From Trueperaceae bacterium (GTDB lineage: Bacteria; Deinococcota; Deinococci; Deinococcales; Trueperaceae), in contig CP070651.1 of the NCBI GenBank assembly GCA_020354625.1, positions 3,107,676 to 3,171,675 on the forward strand: DNA of 64,000 nucleotides. The letters run 5' to 3'. A program made the position numbers and the translations under genes. Positions 1 to 7,909 of this stretch are shown piece by piece. How positions within the stretch are numbered: the stretch's first letter is position 1; each line of letters opens with the position of its first letter. Below the pieces are notes generated by a model that made no database searches, had not been told where the DNA came from, and worked only from the letters and a program-made list of their open reading frames with translations.

Positions 1-307
1 AGAAGCCCGGTAGCCAACGGCCGGCCATCATGGCTGCCAAAAAGACGATACTCCATAGCGTCCAGACGAGCGTGTGTCCGGGAGCAAGGCTCCATAACAG
101 CGTGATCCCCCCCCAGCCCCAATAGAGCCAGGCTGGCCACGGGACACGCCGACTATAAAGCGCGAGGACACCTAGCCCTAATGCGGCGACCCACCAGGGG
201 GGAGCCTGGAAAGTCACCATCTGCGCCGACCACAAAAAGTAACCGAGCGGCAGGAGCAAGAGGGCGGCGGGAACAGCCTTGCGATACAGCGTTTTGAGAT
301 TCGACAA
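1..307 (-). CDS. Partial polytopic membrane protein, O-antigen-ligase-like (3' part outside window)
   Basis: Reading leftwards from a TTG at 305-307, preceded by GGAGGA at 311-316, the frame stays open to the window edge (102 codons). It encodes a very hydrophobic, Trp-rich protein with at least three predicted membrane segments. Short basic loops such as YSRRVPWP separate them. The hydrophobic pattern and the WSLAPGH stretch resemble the N-terminal half of O-antigen ligase / PglL-type oligosaccharyltransferases, which often sit next to pilin genes and glycosylate pilins; this is inference from context. The frame is also open upstream to a second TTG near 400, which would add another hydrophobic helix, so the start is uncertain. 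It lies downstream of two prepilins on the same strand but beyond their terminator. Confidence 0.5.
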   Translation of the reverse strand, partial: MSNLKTLYRKAVPAALLLLPLGYFLWSAQMVTFQAPPWWVAALGLGVLALYSRRVPWPAWLYWGWGGITLLWSLAPGHTLVWTLWSIVFLAAMMAGRWLPGF

Positions 308-421
308 GAGTCCTCCAGATACGAACGCAGCACAGCACGTTAGTGCAAACGAAAGGGAGGTACGATGAACAGTGCCAACGTCTCGGCCGCTATTTTTCAA
401 ACCGAACTCTAAAAGAGCACC

Positions 422-457
422 AAAAAGAGAAGGGCCACCCGAGACAGCTCGGGTGGC
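422..457 (-). terminator. Intrinsic terminator after the major-pilin-like gene
   Basis: A perfect 10-bp stem (GCCACCCGAG at 434-443 and CTCGGGTGGC at 448-457, 4-nt loop) is followed on the minus strand by a T-rich tract ending in TTTTT (422-433). It lies about 28 bp downstream of the prepilin stop. It separates that gene from the membrane-protein gene further left, which would then depend on read-through or its own promoter. Confidence 0.85.
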
Positions 458-484
458 AACCTTCTTATAACGATAGGTTAAGGC

Positions 485-871
485 TTATGGCCAGACGTGA
501 GCCGTGCCAAACACGTCGGTGACGGTAACACTAAATTCGCTACCACCGAGATCGGCAATCGCGCAAGCATTGACGGCAGCACCCGGATCGTCGACCGAGT
601 AGACGTTACCGGCGGTAGTCGTGAAGATGGCGCCAGCGCTGCAGTCTGCAGCAGCGGCGGCCACATCGCTACCCAAGGCACCGATGTCTTCGGCGAGGTA
701 GGCGTTACCCGCGGTATAGACGTTTTGGCCGAACGCTTGGGCCGCACGGACTTGAGCATTCGCTCGAGCACTGAGCAGATTGGGAATCAACACGGCGGCA
801 AGAATCCCGATGATGGCGATAACGATCAGCAACTCGATCAGGGTAAAACCCTGGCTCCTCTTATTGCGCAT
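485..871 (-). CDS. Type IV prepilin (PilA-like)
   Basis: 128-residue class III signal peptide protein. The leader MRNKRSQG is followed by FTLIELL, so prepilin peptidase would cleave after Gly8 and leave Phe1 with the conserved Glu5. A hydrophobic helix runs to about residue 33, followed by an Ala-rich helix with the SARANAQ-type sequence of pilins. Two cysteines (about 77 and 103) bracket the C-terminal region and could form the pilin disulfide loop. The ATG at 871 is chosen because AAAGGA lies 8 bp upstream and the leader then has normal length; upstream in-frame codons look untranslated. The protein should be an inner-membrane prepilin assembled into type IV pili by the PilMNO machinery encoded at the far end of this window. 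Directly repeated sites lie about 110 bp upstream. Confidence 0.9.
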   Translation of the reverse strand: MRNKRSQGFTLIELLIVIAIIGILAAVLIPNLLSARANAQVRAAQAFGQNVYTAGNAYLAEDIGALGSDVAAAAADCSAGAIFTTTAGNVYSVDDPGAAVNACAIADLGGSEFSVTVTDVFGTAHVWP

Positions 872-979
872 TTGGCGCGTCCTTTCTGAGAGCCCGATAA
901 ATGAGGATGATGGCAGACTCTCCTTCGGAAATTCGATGTGAACTGCAGGCCACCTAAGAAAAGACTGTAGCAAAAGGCT

Positions 980-1010
980 CTTACAAGATTCTTACAAGAT
1001 TCTTACGCGG
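980..1010. promoter_or_regulatory. 11-bp-period direct repeats upstream of the prepilin gene
   Basis: TTACAAGATTC occurs twice in tandem (981-991, 992-1002), followed by TTACG, so CTTAC recurs exactly every 11 bp. This is the geometry of OmpR/PhoB-family response-regulator boxes. The 305-bp gap 872-1176 holds the promoter region of the gene at 485-871 and no coding sequence I can support. A related array lies upstream of the next prepilin (1577-1604). Confidence 0.5.
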
Positions 1011-1176
1011 TAACGTCACGACACTCACTGCAAACTTACCCTGAGTAGGCAAGCGCCGGGCACCGCTACTCGCCCAACCCCTCTGTGAAGCTTGTCGTGT
1101 TGTCATCTGCCACTCCTCAATTCGCAATATCGGCGCCATCTACATCGATGGCACCTGCTCCCACGTTGAGGCTAGG

Positions 1177-1536
1177 TTACGGCTGGGCGATCTTCCGGCC
1201 TGCTGACGTCACAATGACGACTTCCGGACGGCCATCGCCATCTGCATCAGAAACAACACACGAAACCACCGCCGAACCTCGAGGTGCGTCGACAGAGTAA
1301 TTGCCGGCAACGTAACCGTCGGTGCAATCACCTACCACCAAGGTATTGCCGGTTTCTTCTGCAAGATAGGCGAAACTGGCCGTATACACGTTCTTGGCGT
1401 GGATTTCGGCACCTCGATGACGAGCTGAATCCCGTGCATTCATGAGACTTGGCGCCAATACCGCAGCGAGCACACCGATAATCACAACGGTAATCAGCAA
1501 TTCAAGGACTGTGACACCACCACGGTCGTTCATCAC
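1177..1536 (-). CDS. Type IV prepilin-like protein with DxDxDG motif
   Basis: About 119 residues with a class III leader: basic start, Gly-Gly, then VTVLELL, so cleavage after Gly7 leaves an N-terminal Val rather than the usual Phe, with Glu at mature position 5. The hydrophobic helix and the following NARDSARHRGAEIHAKNVYTA helix resemble the neighbouring pilin, and the YT(A)..AYLAE stretch is shared by both, which points to duplication. The C-terminal half has two cysteines and an Asp-rich DADGDGRPEV loop resembling a calcium-binding DxDxDG motif. Either the GTG at 1536 or the adjacent ATG at 1533 could start translation; a run of G (GGGGG) lies about 8 bp upstream. Probably a minor or alternative pilin. 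Confidence 0.85.
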   Translation of the reverse strand: MMNDRGGVTVLELLITVVIIGVLAAVLAPSLMNARDSARHRGAEIHAKNVYTASFAYLAEETGNTLVVGDCTDGYVAGNYSVDAPRGSAVVSCVVSDADGDGRPEVVIVTSAGRKIAQP

Positions 1537-1576
1537 CGGCCCCCTAAAAAACGAAGAGAGCTTACTGCCACCACCG

Positions 1577-1604
1577 GCACAAAATTCTTACAAAATGCTT
1601 ACAC
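1577..1604. promoter_or_regulatory. Second set of 11-bp-period repeats upstream of the DxDxDG prepilin
   Basis: GCACAAAATTC, TTACAAAATGC and TTACAC follow one another at 11-bp spacing, 44-71 bp before the prepilin start. The unit matches the repeats at 981-1010 at most positions, suggesting that one regulator controls both pilin genes. The spacing and position were seen directly; the regulator is not known. Confidence 0.45.
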
Positions 1605-1684
1605 GCCCCCCCAGCCAGACACCCCCTCTCGCCAAATGAGTCGCATTGACAACACAAAACCACGTCTTTTGTGGTACTCTTCTA

Positions 1685-1788
1685 GCCGCCCCGTCGGTTC
1701 AGCGCGGTGGCGACCCCCGAACCAGGTCAGGTCGGAAGAAGCAGCCTTAAGGGGTGATCGTCAGGTGCCGCTGATGTCCGGCGGGGTC
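1685..1788 (+). ncRNA. ffs: Signal recognition particle RNA, small bacterial (4.5S) type
   Basis: About 100 nt folding into one long hairpin: GCCCCGTCGG near the 5' end pairs (with wobbles) with CCGGCGGGGT near the 3' end. The apical region carries the conserved Ffh-binding signature GTCAGGTCGGAAG followed by AAGCAGCC. It binds Ffh and takes ribosomes making membrane proteins to FtsY. An extended -10-like TGGTACTCT lies at 1672-1680, immediately before the RNA, and a TTGACA lies at 1646-1651, although the spacing between them is longer than usual. The ends are set by the closing helix and may be off by a few bases. Confidence 0.88.
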
Positions 1789-1798
1789 TTTCTACATG

Positions 1799-2287
1799 TC
1801 AACTGGCATGTAAGCGCGTCTTCAACACCTCAAAAAAGACCCGGCATGCCTGTTCGATAAGATCGATGACGCGCTCGAAATCCCTTGGACCACCGTAGTA
1901 CGGATCCGGGATATCCTGCTCTTTCATCTCGATCGTGAAATCGAGCAGTCTGTAGAGCGTATCGATCCCTGGACAGAGGCGTCTGAGGTAGCTCAGGTTG
2001 GCTCCGTCCATCGCGACGATATAGTCGAAGTAGTGACAATCTTCGGGGGCGACCTGGCGAGCACGCAGGGTAGATAGATCGTACCCACGCCGTGCCGCCT
2101 CTCGAACCGCGCGCCGATCGGGAGGTGCACCGAGATGATACTTGCTGGTTCCTGCAGAATCGATACTGATCTGGTCCGTCAGTCCGGCTTTCACCACCAA
2201 GGCACGTAGAATTCCTTCGGCCGTAGGAGAGCGGCAGATGTTTCCCTCACAGACGAAGAGAACGGAAATTCTGCTCTCTTTCACCAC
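1799..2287 (-). CDS. Low-molecular-weight protein-tyrosine phosphatase
   Basis: 162 residues. The N-terminal P-loop CEGNICRS gives catalytic Cys13 and Arg19, and the DPYYGG motif near residue 128 supplies the general-acid Asp. Family members remove phosphate from phosphotyrosine, and the bacterial ones (Wzb, PtpA, YwlE types) act in capsule control, stress signalling or arginine dephosphorylation; the target here cannot be told. GTG codons at 2287 and 2284 are both possible starts, and no strong ribosome site is visible. It is the last gene of a long minus-strand run and begins 8 bp after the stop of the Rel gene, so translational coupling is likely. Confidence 0.92.
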   Translation of the reverse strand: MVKESRISVLFVCEGNICRSPTAEGILRALVVKAGLTDQISIDSAGTSKYHLGAPPDRRAVREAARRGYDLSTLRARQVAPEDCHYFDYIVAMDGANLSYLRRLCPGIDTLYRLLDFTIEMKEQDIPDPYYGGPRDFERVIDLIEQACRVFFEVLKTRLHAS

Positions 2288-2295
2288 GAAACCAC

Positions 2296-4488
2296 TCAGG
2301 CTTTTAGACCCGGCTTGGATCGATAGATCTGAATGACGTCAGCGATACGCCCCACATGGTCTTTGATATGGTCGATTTCTGTCTGGTCCCTCACATCCAC
2401 CCGGAAGTGAATGCGGGCGTTGGTAGCATTCTGAACATCGGCAGTGACGCGGGTGGCAGACTTGTTCATCGCGACAATGACGTCGAGTACGTCTTTAAGC
2501 AGACCGGGACGATCGATGGCGATGATCTCGAAGTCGACTGGAAAGACCTCTCCCGAGGGAACATCCCACGTCACATTGACAAACCTTTCGGACTGTTGGG
2601 TCATGAGATGTTTTACGTTTGGGCAATCGACGCGGTGGACCGAAACACCTCTCCCTCGGGTGATATAACCGAGCACATCGTCACCACGAACGGGCGAACA
2701 ACACTGAGCGAGTTTGGCCGGAGAGTCTAGGCCATCGACATAGACCCCATTGATACTACGCCTTTGAGGCTCTGAAGCAACGGGGGGTGGCGGCGCTTTA
2801 GAGAGCCCCGGAACCAACTCCTCGAGCACCTGTTTGGCGAGCAGCCGACGGCTGCCGAGCGCGAGATAGAGGTCATCGACGCTATCGGAGTCGAGCAACG
2901 AACGAACCACGCCAAGAAGCTTGTTCTTGGTGGTATATGCACCGATCGGCAGACTCTTACGCCTGAGGGCCCTCTCAAGCACTTTACGTCCGGCTTCCAA
3001 CTGACCTTGCCGCTCTTGCAACCTAAAGTAGTGGCGGATCTTCTGTTTGGCGCTGCGCGTCGCCACAATGTTGAGCCAATCGCTGCTCGGACCGTACTGG
3101 TTACTACGGTTGGTGAGGATCTCCACCCGGTCACCCGTCTGCAGTTCGTAGCTAAGGGGCACGATGACACCGTTCACCCGAGAACCGATACACCGATGAC
3201 CGACCTCAGTGTGTACCTGATAGGCGAAATCGATCGGTGTGCTACCCCTCGGCAAGTTGATGACATCACCGGCCGGGGTAAACACCAGAACTCTTTCGGA
3301 GAGCACGTCGACCTTTACCGTCTCGACGAAAGCCCCTGCGCTCTCAGAGGTGGTATCGAAATCGAGTAGTTGCTGCATCCACGCAAGCCTCTTTTGAATC
3401 TCCTGGGCGTCTTCCAATCCCTGCTTATAGGCCCAGTGCGCTGCCACCCCATACTCTGCAACCTCATGCATGTTCCGGGTCCTGATCTGCACCTCGATCG
3501 GCTGACCGAGCAGACCGATCACGGTCGTATGCAGAGACTGATAGCCATTCGGTTTCGGCACGGCAACGTAGTCCTTGAACCGTCCCGGTATGGGTGTCCA
3601 CAGGTTGTGAACGATCCCCAGGGCACGGTAGCAGACCGCCTTCTCGTAGGTTTCGTTCGAGAGTCCCGCCTCGTACGAACCCGCTTCGATAATTACGCGG
3701 ATCGCCATCAGATCGAAGATCTGATCGAGCGACTTATTATCGCGCTGCATCTTCCGGTAAATGCTGTACAGATGCTTGCTACGACCGGCAATTTCAAAGG
3801 TAAGACCTTCCACACCGAGACGATCCTGGAGCAGACTGATCGATTCCCCGACATAGGCTTCGCGCTCTGCATGCCGCATCTTCACTTGCCGCTCGAGCTG
3901 ATGATAGCGCTCCGGCTCGAGATACGAGAAGCTGAGATCCTCGAGTTCGCTTTTGATGTGGTTGATGCCCAATCGGTGTGCCAGGGGCGCGAAAATTTCC
4001 AAGGTCTCCTTGGCGATTCGAAGCTGTTTTTCTGGTGGCATACTGCCCAAGGTGCGCATGTTATGGAGGCGGTCGGCAAGCTTGACCAGGATAATGCGGA
4101 CATCGCTCACCATCGCCAGAAGCATCTGCCTCAGATTCTCAGACTGTTCGTCTTCATAGGCACGTACAGCCAGTTTGCTGATCTTGGTCTCACCTTCGAC
4201 AATGCGCCTTACGACAGGACCAAAGCGCTCTTCGATCTGCTCGAAGGTTACATCTGTATCTTCTACCGTATCGTGCAAGAGACCAGCGATCAGCGCATCG
4301 ACATCGAGATGCATCTCAGCCAACAACGCCGTCACCGCCACCGGATGGATAATATAAGGCTCTCCAGACCGGCGCATCATACCCCGGTGAGCCTCTTCAG
4401 CCAAGCAGTACGCCTCCTCCAACCGTTCCCGTGCCTGCAAGCCGAGGTATGCCATCTTCTGTTTCAGACTATCCATGAGCCCCTGCAT
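2296..4488 (-). CDS. Bifunctional (p)ppGpp synthetase/hydrolase (Rel/SpoT family)
   Basis: 730 residues with the full long-RSH architecture. The HD hydrolase domain has HPVAV at His48, LLHDTVEDT with His72-Asp73, and VKLADRLHN near 139. The synthetase domain has GRSKHLYSIYRKM and DLMAIRV, then RFKDYVAVPKPNGYQSLH. The TGS domain has VFTPAGDVINLPRG near 395-455, and a C-terminal ACT domain starts near 655. Both catalytic domains keep their key residues, so it should make and degrade the stringent-response alarmone in the cytosol. As no second RSH gene is seen here, it may be the only one, as in many non-proteobacteria. The ATG at 4488 is assumed; Met5 is an alternative. Confidence 0.96.
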   Translation of the reverse strand: MQGLMDSLKQKMAYLGLQARERLEEAYCLAEEAHRGMMRRSGEPYIIHPVAVTALLAEMHLDVDALIAGLLHDTVEDTDVTFEQIEERFGPVVRRIVEGETKISKLAVRAYEDEQSENLRQMLLAMVSDVRIILVKLADRLHNMRTLGSMPPEKQLRIAKETLEIFAPLAHRLGINHIKSELEDLSFSYLEPERYHQLERQVKMRHAEREAYVGESISLLQDRLGVEGLTFEIAGRSKHLYSIYRKMQRDNKSLDQIFDLMAIRVIIEAGSYEAGLSNETYEKAVCYRALGIVHNLWTPIPGRFKDYVAVPKPNGYQSLHTTVIGLLGQPIEVQIRTRNMHEVAEYGVAAHWAYKQGLEDAQEIQKRLAWMQQLLDFDTTSESAGAFVETVKVDVLSERVLVFTPAGDVINLPRGSTPIDFAYQVHTEVGHRCIGSRVNGVIVPLSYELQTGDRVEILTNRSNQYGPSSDWLNIVATRSAKQKIRHYFRLQERQGQLEAGRKVLERALRRKSLPIGAYTTKNKLLGVVRSLLDSDSVDDLYLALGSRRLLAKQVLEELVPGLSKAPPPPVASEPQRRSINGVYVDGLDSPAKLAQCCSPVRGDDVLGYITRGRGVSVHRVDCPNVKHLMTQQSERFVNVTWDVPSGEVFPVDFEIIAIDRPGLLKDVLDVIVAMNKSATRVTADVQNATNARIHFRVDVRDQTEIDHIKDHVGRIADVIQIYRSKPGLKA

Positions 4489-4539
4489 TCAGCGGCCTTC
4501 AGTCTACCACTGAACCCGAGTAACAATCGTGCCATGGTC

Positions 4540-5700
4540 TCAACGATAGCGGATACGACCCACTATAAGAACGGCACCGATTGCCAATAGAACGACGTTT
4601 CCGAACCACAGACCGAACCATACCGGCACCGTGCCCGCCTGCGAGACTGCCTGGCCAAACGTGAACAACACATACCAACCCAAGGTCACGACCAACGAGA
4701 GGCCGAACGCCAGTCCTCGACTCCGTCCGTAGAGGATGCTAAGAGGCAAAGCGACCAACAGAAGGCTCAGGTTCGCAAACGGTTCGGCCAACTTGCGGTG
4801 CCACAACACGGCAGCCAGGCGGCGCTCTCTGGGATTCAGATTCGTGTCGCGAGCATCCCGGAAGGCCTGACGGATGGAACGAGGATCTTCAAATCCTCCT
4901 CGGTCATAGCGGGCAATCAGTTCATCTAGGGTCGTCGACGTAGTAATGTGCAGGCTCGACTCTTGCGAAGCAGGTCGATTGACGGCCCGCACCAAGCGGG
5001 AGAGAAGCTCATCTGGCTCGCCCACCGCTCCTTCTAGGGCCTCGAGATCGATCACGGAAATCTGATAGTCGAAGAGTCGAAGGCCGTTCTGCTCGAAGAT
5101 CGCGCGATCGGCAAAAATGACGGTCAACTGACGGTCTTGCCACCGTTCTATCCGAACCTCGAACATCTCTTCTGTGACGCGGTCCTCGCGGTTGAACGTG
5201 AGGGTCATCCCTTCCACCGGCAAGTTCTGCTGTGCCAGCCTCCAGATACCGCTGTTTCCCCCGGTTGTGAGCCGCCAGTAGCTACTGGCGATTTTAGCAT
5301 TGGTATGGGGTAGCACCCACTCGTTCAAGGAGAGGGCACTCAGAGCACTCAACACACCCAATAACAACAGGCTTCTCGTAACACTGCGGAGCGAGATCGC
5401 ACCGACCTGCATGGCTAAAAGCTCATTACCTGCCGAGAGGCGCCCAAAGGTCAACAGCACAGACAAGACCAAGGCTACGGGGAGCGCCCAAACGACCGCC
5501 GCAGGAAATTGCCACAAGAGCCAACGCGCAATCTCCAACAAGGGAGCACCGGCGATCCACTGAAGGCGTACCAGCGTTGCGCTGACAACCGCCAGACAGC
5601 TGTAGAGAATCAGTCCAAAGAGGAGGGTGGGGAGGCTTTCAATGAGGATGTAACGGTCGATTCGCGTCATGTCGGTTCTGGTGGTACCGACCGGAATCAT
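4540..5700 (-). CDS. LptF/LptG-family permease (YjgP/YjgQ)
   Basis: 386 residues. It opens with the characteristic MTRIDRYILIES start region and has three hydrophobic segments in the first 130 residues, a roughly 170-residue extracytoplasmic beta-jellyroll domain, and three more helices at the C-terminus, which is the LptF/LptG plan. In Gram-negative bacteria two such permeases and the LptB ATPase extract lipopolysaccharide from the inner membrane; only one permease is present here. The ATG at 5700 has AGAGG about 7 bp upstream; Met11 would also fit the family. It lies directly downstream of LptD-like and LptA-like genes, which supports a role in lipid or glycolipid export. Confidence 0.88.
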   Translation of the reverse strand: MIPVGTTRTDMTRIDRYILIESLPTLLFGLILYSCLAVVSATLVRLQWIAGAPLLEIARWLLWQFPAAVVWALPVALVLSVLLTFGRLSAGNELLAMQVGAISLRSVTRSLLLLGVLSALSALSLNEWVLPHTNAKIASSYWRLTTGGNSGIWRLAQQNLPVEGMTLTFNREDRVTEEMFEVRIERWQDRQLTVIFADRAIFEQNGLRLFDYQISVIDLEALEGAVGEPDELLSRLVRAVNRPASQESSLHITTSTTLDELIARYDRGGFEDPRSIRQAFRDARDTNLNPRERRLAAVLWHRKLAEPFANLSLLLVALPLSILYGRSRGLAFGLSLVVTLGWYVLFTFGQAVSQAGTVPVWFGLWFGNVVLLAIGAVLIVGRIRYR

Positions 5701-5756
5701 CGATCGGCCTCTTCAGTCGGTGCATCACTATACCCTAGCTCTAGCCGTCAAGGGAT

Positions 5757-7829
5757 CTACTCTCGCTCTGCGGGAACCCCCTCGAAACGGACCCCGAAGC
5801 TTGTCTGTAATTCGGCATCGATCCAGCGGTAGGAGCCGATAAGCGTACCACAACATGTACGCCACTCGGCTTCGAGGCCATGCCCTCTTAAAAACGCCCC
5901 ACCCGTCCCTGTCCAGAATGGAGCAACATTGACAGCGACAAATGGGCGCAAGAAGAGCGGCTCTACTTCTAACGGGAAACTGAGTTGCAAATCCAACCGA
6001 GTCAGCCTGTCTTCGGGCTCGAGCAGATCGTATCGCAACCCGACACCTCCTCTGTAGTTGCCGAGGGTGCCGACAAGCTCGGCATCGAAAAAGGCCTCGA
6101 TCTCTTCTGTACGGCTCGAGTTGAGCACTCCTGCGAGTTCGAGCTCCAGCTTCGGCTCGAGCACGAACCTCGGACCCTCATAGTGAAGTGTGCTCGTGAC
6201 GCGAAAGCGATCGACCCCGGTCACATCATCCATATCCGTCGACTCGAAATCGTACGCGCTCACCAAGACCAGGCTCCCCCGTAGACGCGGCGTCAGGCGA
6301 TCAGACCACGACACCTGTCCGGATAGACGATGGTCTGCTTGAAGACGGTCGAGTTCGACGCTAAAGGGAGAAGCGCTGTTGGTCCAGCGCTTGAGATGAC
6401 GTACGGTGATTTGAAACGGCTCCGGATGTGATGTCCAACTTGAACTCAGGGTGAAGCCGTATTGTGTCTCTTCAAATGACGGATAGCGGGTCGCCTCGAG
6501 ATCTGCCACCACTTCGAACTGGCCCAAAGGTGACGGGACCGACCTCAAACGAACCGATCCACCCGCCCCAAGCCGGACATCGGCAACGGTAGCGGAAGAA
6601 AACGTCTGACTAGAGGCGGCAGCAAAAAGGTTGGCAGAGGCGGTTGCGCGCGCGCCTCCCATCAAAACCGGTGATGTTGTAGAGGCCTCGAGCTCGATCA
6701 CACCTTGGTGGAGAAAATCTACGTCGGGATCGTGGAGGTTCTGGAAGCGGAACACGGTATCGAGCCATTTTGCAAGCCGCTGACGCACGACCACACTGGA
6801 ACGGATCCCGTCTCTCCCCCGACCGAACTCCGCTTGCAGGCCGGGGCCGGTAATATCTAGAAGCGCAAAGGCCTTCAACGGAAAATCTCTATCGAGACCG
6901 GTCACACCCGCTTGCAAGACGAGTTCATCGTCTAACCTGATGCCGGGAACGACCAAACCGAGTCCCGTGCCGCCCTTTCCCGTTTCCGGGTCGTTCCCTC
7001 GATACTCGAGCTCGAAAGGGGGTTCGATTTCCTCGAGCGCCTCCGAGCCGATCTCGACCTCTTCGGCAAGCGGAATTCGGCTACCGGCCACCAACAACAC
7101 GCCTTCACGAATGTGGATGCGCCGATCCTCGGCAGCGATCTCGGCGCGTGTCCCTTCGATCAGGTAGGAGGGTGGACCGTCGCAGACACAGGTAGTGGCG
7201 ACGGCCTGTTCCAACAAAAGAGAAGGGCCGCTGAGTGTGGCACGCGCCGCTCCCACACGGTAGCTAGGGCCCCGGACGAAGACCTCATCGAGCAGCACCT
7301 CACCCGAGTTCACGTCGACCGTGAGCACGAGGGCCGTACCTGATACCCCAGTTCCTCGGAAGGTGGTTTCGTCGAGCACGAGCAGGTTCTCATCGGTACG
7401 CAACATCCTGGCATCGACTTCCCACTCTGGCAGAGTGAGATGGGGCTGCTCGATTTCGAGGCGTTGTGCAAGGCTGAGATCTAGAAATCGAACACGCTCG
7501 GCCCTCACGGTCCAGTTCTGCTCGATCCCCGTCAGGCAGACCTGGCCGTACAATTCGGCCTCATCCGCCGCTCGGTCGGTACGAATATTCTGGTAGTAAA
7601 ACCTCGCCAACCCAGCGACTTCCAACTCCGAAGCGCCCGGGACGATGGGACACTGGGCCATAGCCATCCCAACAATGCTCAAAACCGAGCACATCCACGT
7701 ACTGTTTGCGGAGAGGACCTGCGGGCGGCCACGATCCGACCTCGCTTCTGTAGCCTTGAGGTTGAGGCACTGCCTCACACTCAAGTAGAAGGCTCTTGAC
7801 CATAAAAGAGTCTGGTTGAGGTGCCTCAT
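5757..7829 (-). CDS. LptD-like outer-membrane assembly protein (OstA family)
   Basis: Up to 690 residues. An OstA-like N-terminal region (roughly residues 70-270, with repeated short strands such as RAERVRFLDL and a CVC-DGPPSYLIEG stretch) is followed by about 400 residues of alternating strands typical of a beta-barrel. In Proteobacteria LptD inserts lipopolysaccharide into the outer leaflet; the homologue here probably assembles whatever outer-membrane glycolipid this organism has. A signal-peptide-like stretch (MCSVLSIVGMAMA then QC) begins at residue 46, so the ATG near 7694 may be the true start and the first 45 residues untranslated. Neighbours are LptA-like upstream and LptF/G downstream. 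Confidence 0.75.
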   Translation of the reverse strand: MRHLNQTLLWSRAFYLSVRQCLNLKATEARSDRGRPQVLSANSTWMCSVLSIVGMAMAQCPIVPGASELEVAGLARFYYQNIRTDRAADEAELYGQVCLTGIEQNWTVRAERVRFLDLSLAQRLEIEQPHLTLPEWEVDARMLRTDENLLVLDETTFRGTGVSGTALVLTVDVNSGEVLLDEVFVRGPSYRVGAARATLSGPSLLLEQAVATTCVCDGPPSYLIEGTRAEIAAEDRRIHIREGVLLVAGSRIPLAEEVEIGSEALEEIEPPFELEYRGNDPETGKGGTGLGLVVPGIRLDDELVLQAGVTGLDRDFPLKAFALLDITGPGLQAEFGRGRDGIRSSVVVRQRLAKWLDTVFRFQNLHDPDVDFLHQGVIELEASTTSPVLMGGARATASANLFAAASSQTFSSATVADVRLGAGGSVRLRSVPSPLGQFEVVADLEATRYPSFEETQYGFTLSSSWTSHPEPFQITVRHLKRWTNSASPFSVELDRLQADHRLSGQVSWSDRLTPRLRGSLVLVSAYDFESTDMDDVTGVDRFRVTSTLHYEGPRFVLEPKLELELAGVLNSSRTEEIEAFFDAELVGTLGNYRGGVGLRYDLLEPEDRLTRLDLQLSFPLEVEPLFLRPFVAVNVAPFWTGTGGAFLRGHGLEAEWRTCCGTLIGSYRWIDAELQTSFGVRFEGVPAERE

Positions 7830-7909
7830 AAACGTTCAGCACCCAAGGTAACACTCTCGAACGACATGATCGGCGGATCGTCCGGGGTCGAGCTCGTGGT
7901 CGCGTCGAC

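Noticed and set aside
3370..4590. Long open frame (about 406 codons) on the plus strand opposite the Rel gene
   Set aside because: Rel is certain on the minus strand; the antisense frame has no family motifs and arises from codon bias of the real gene.
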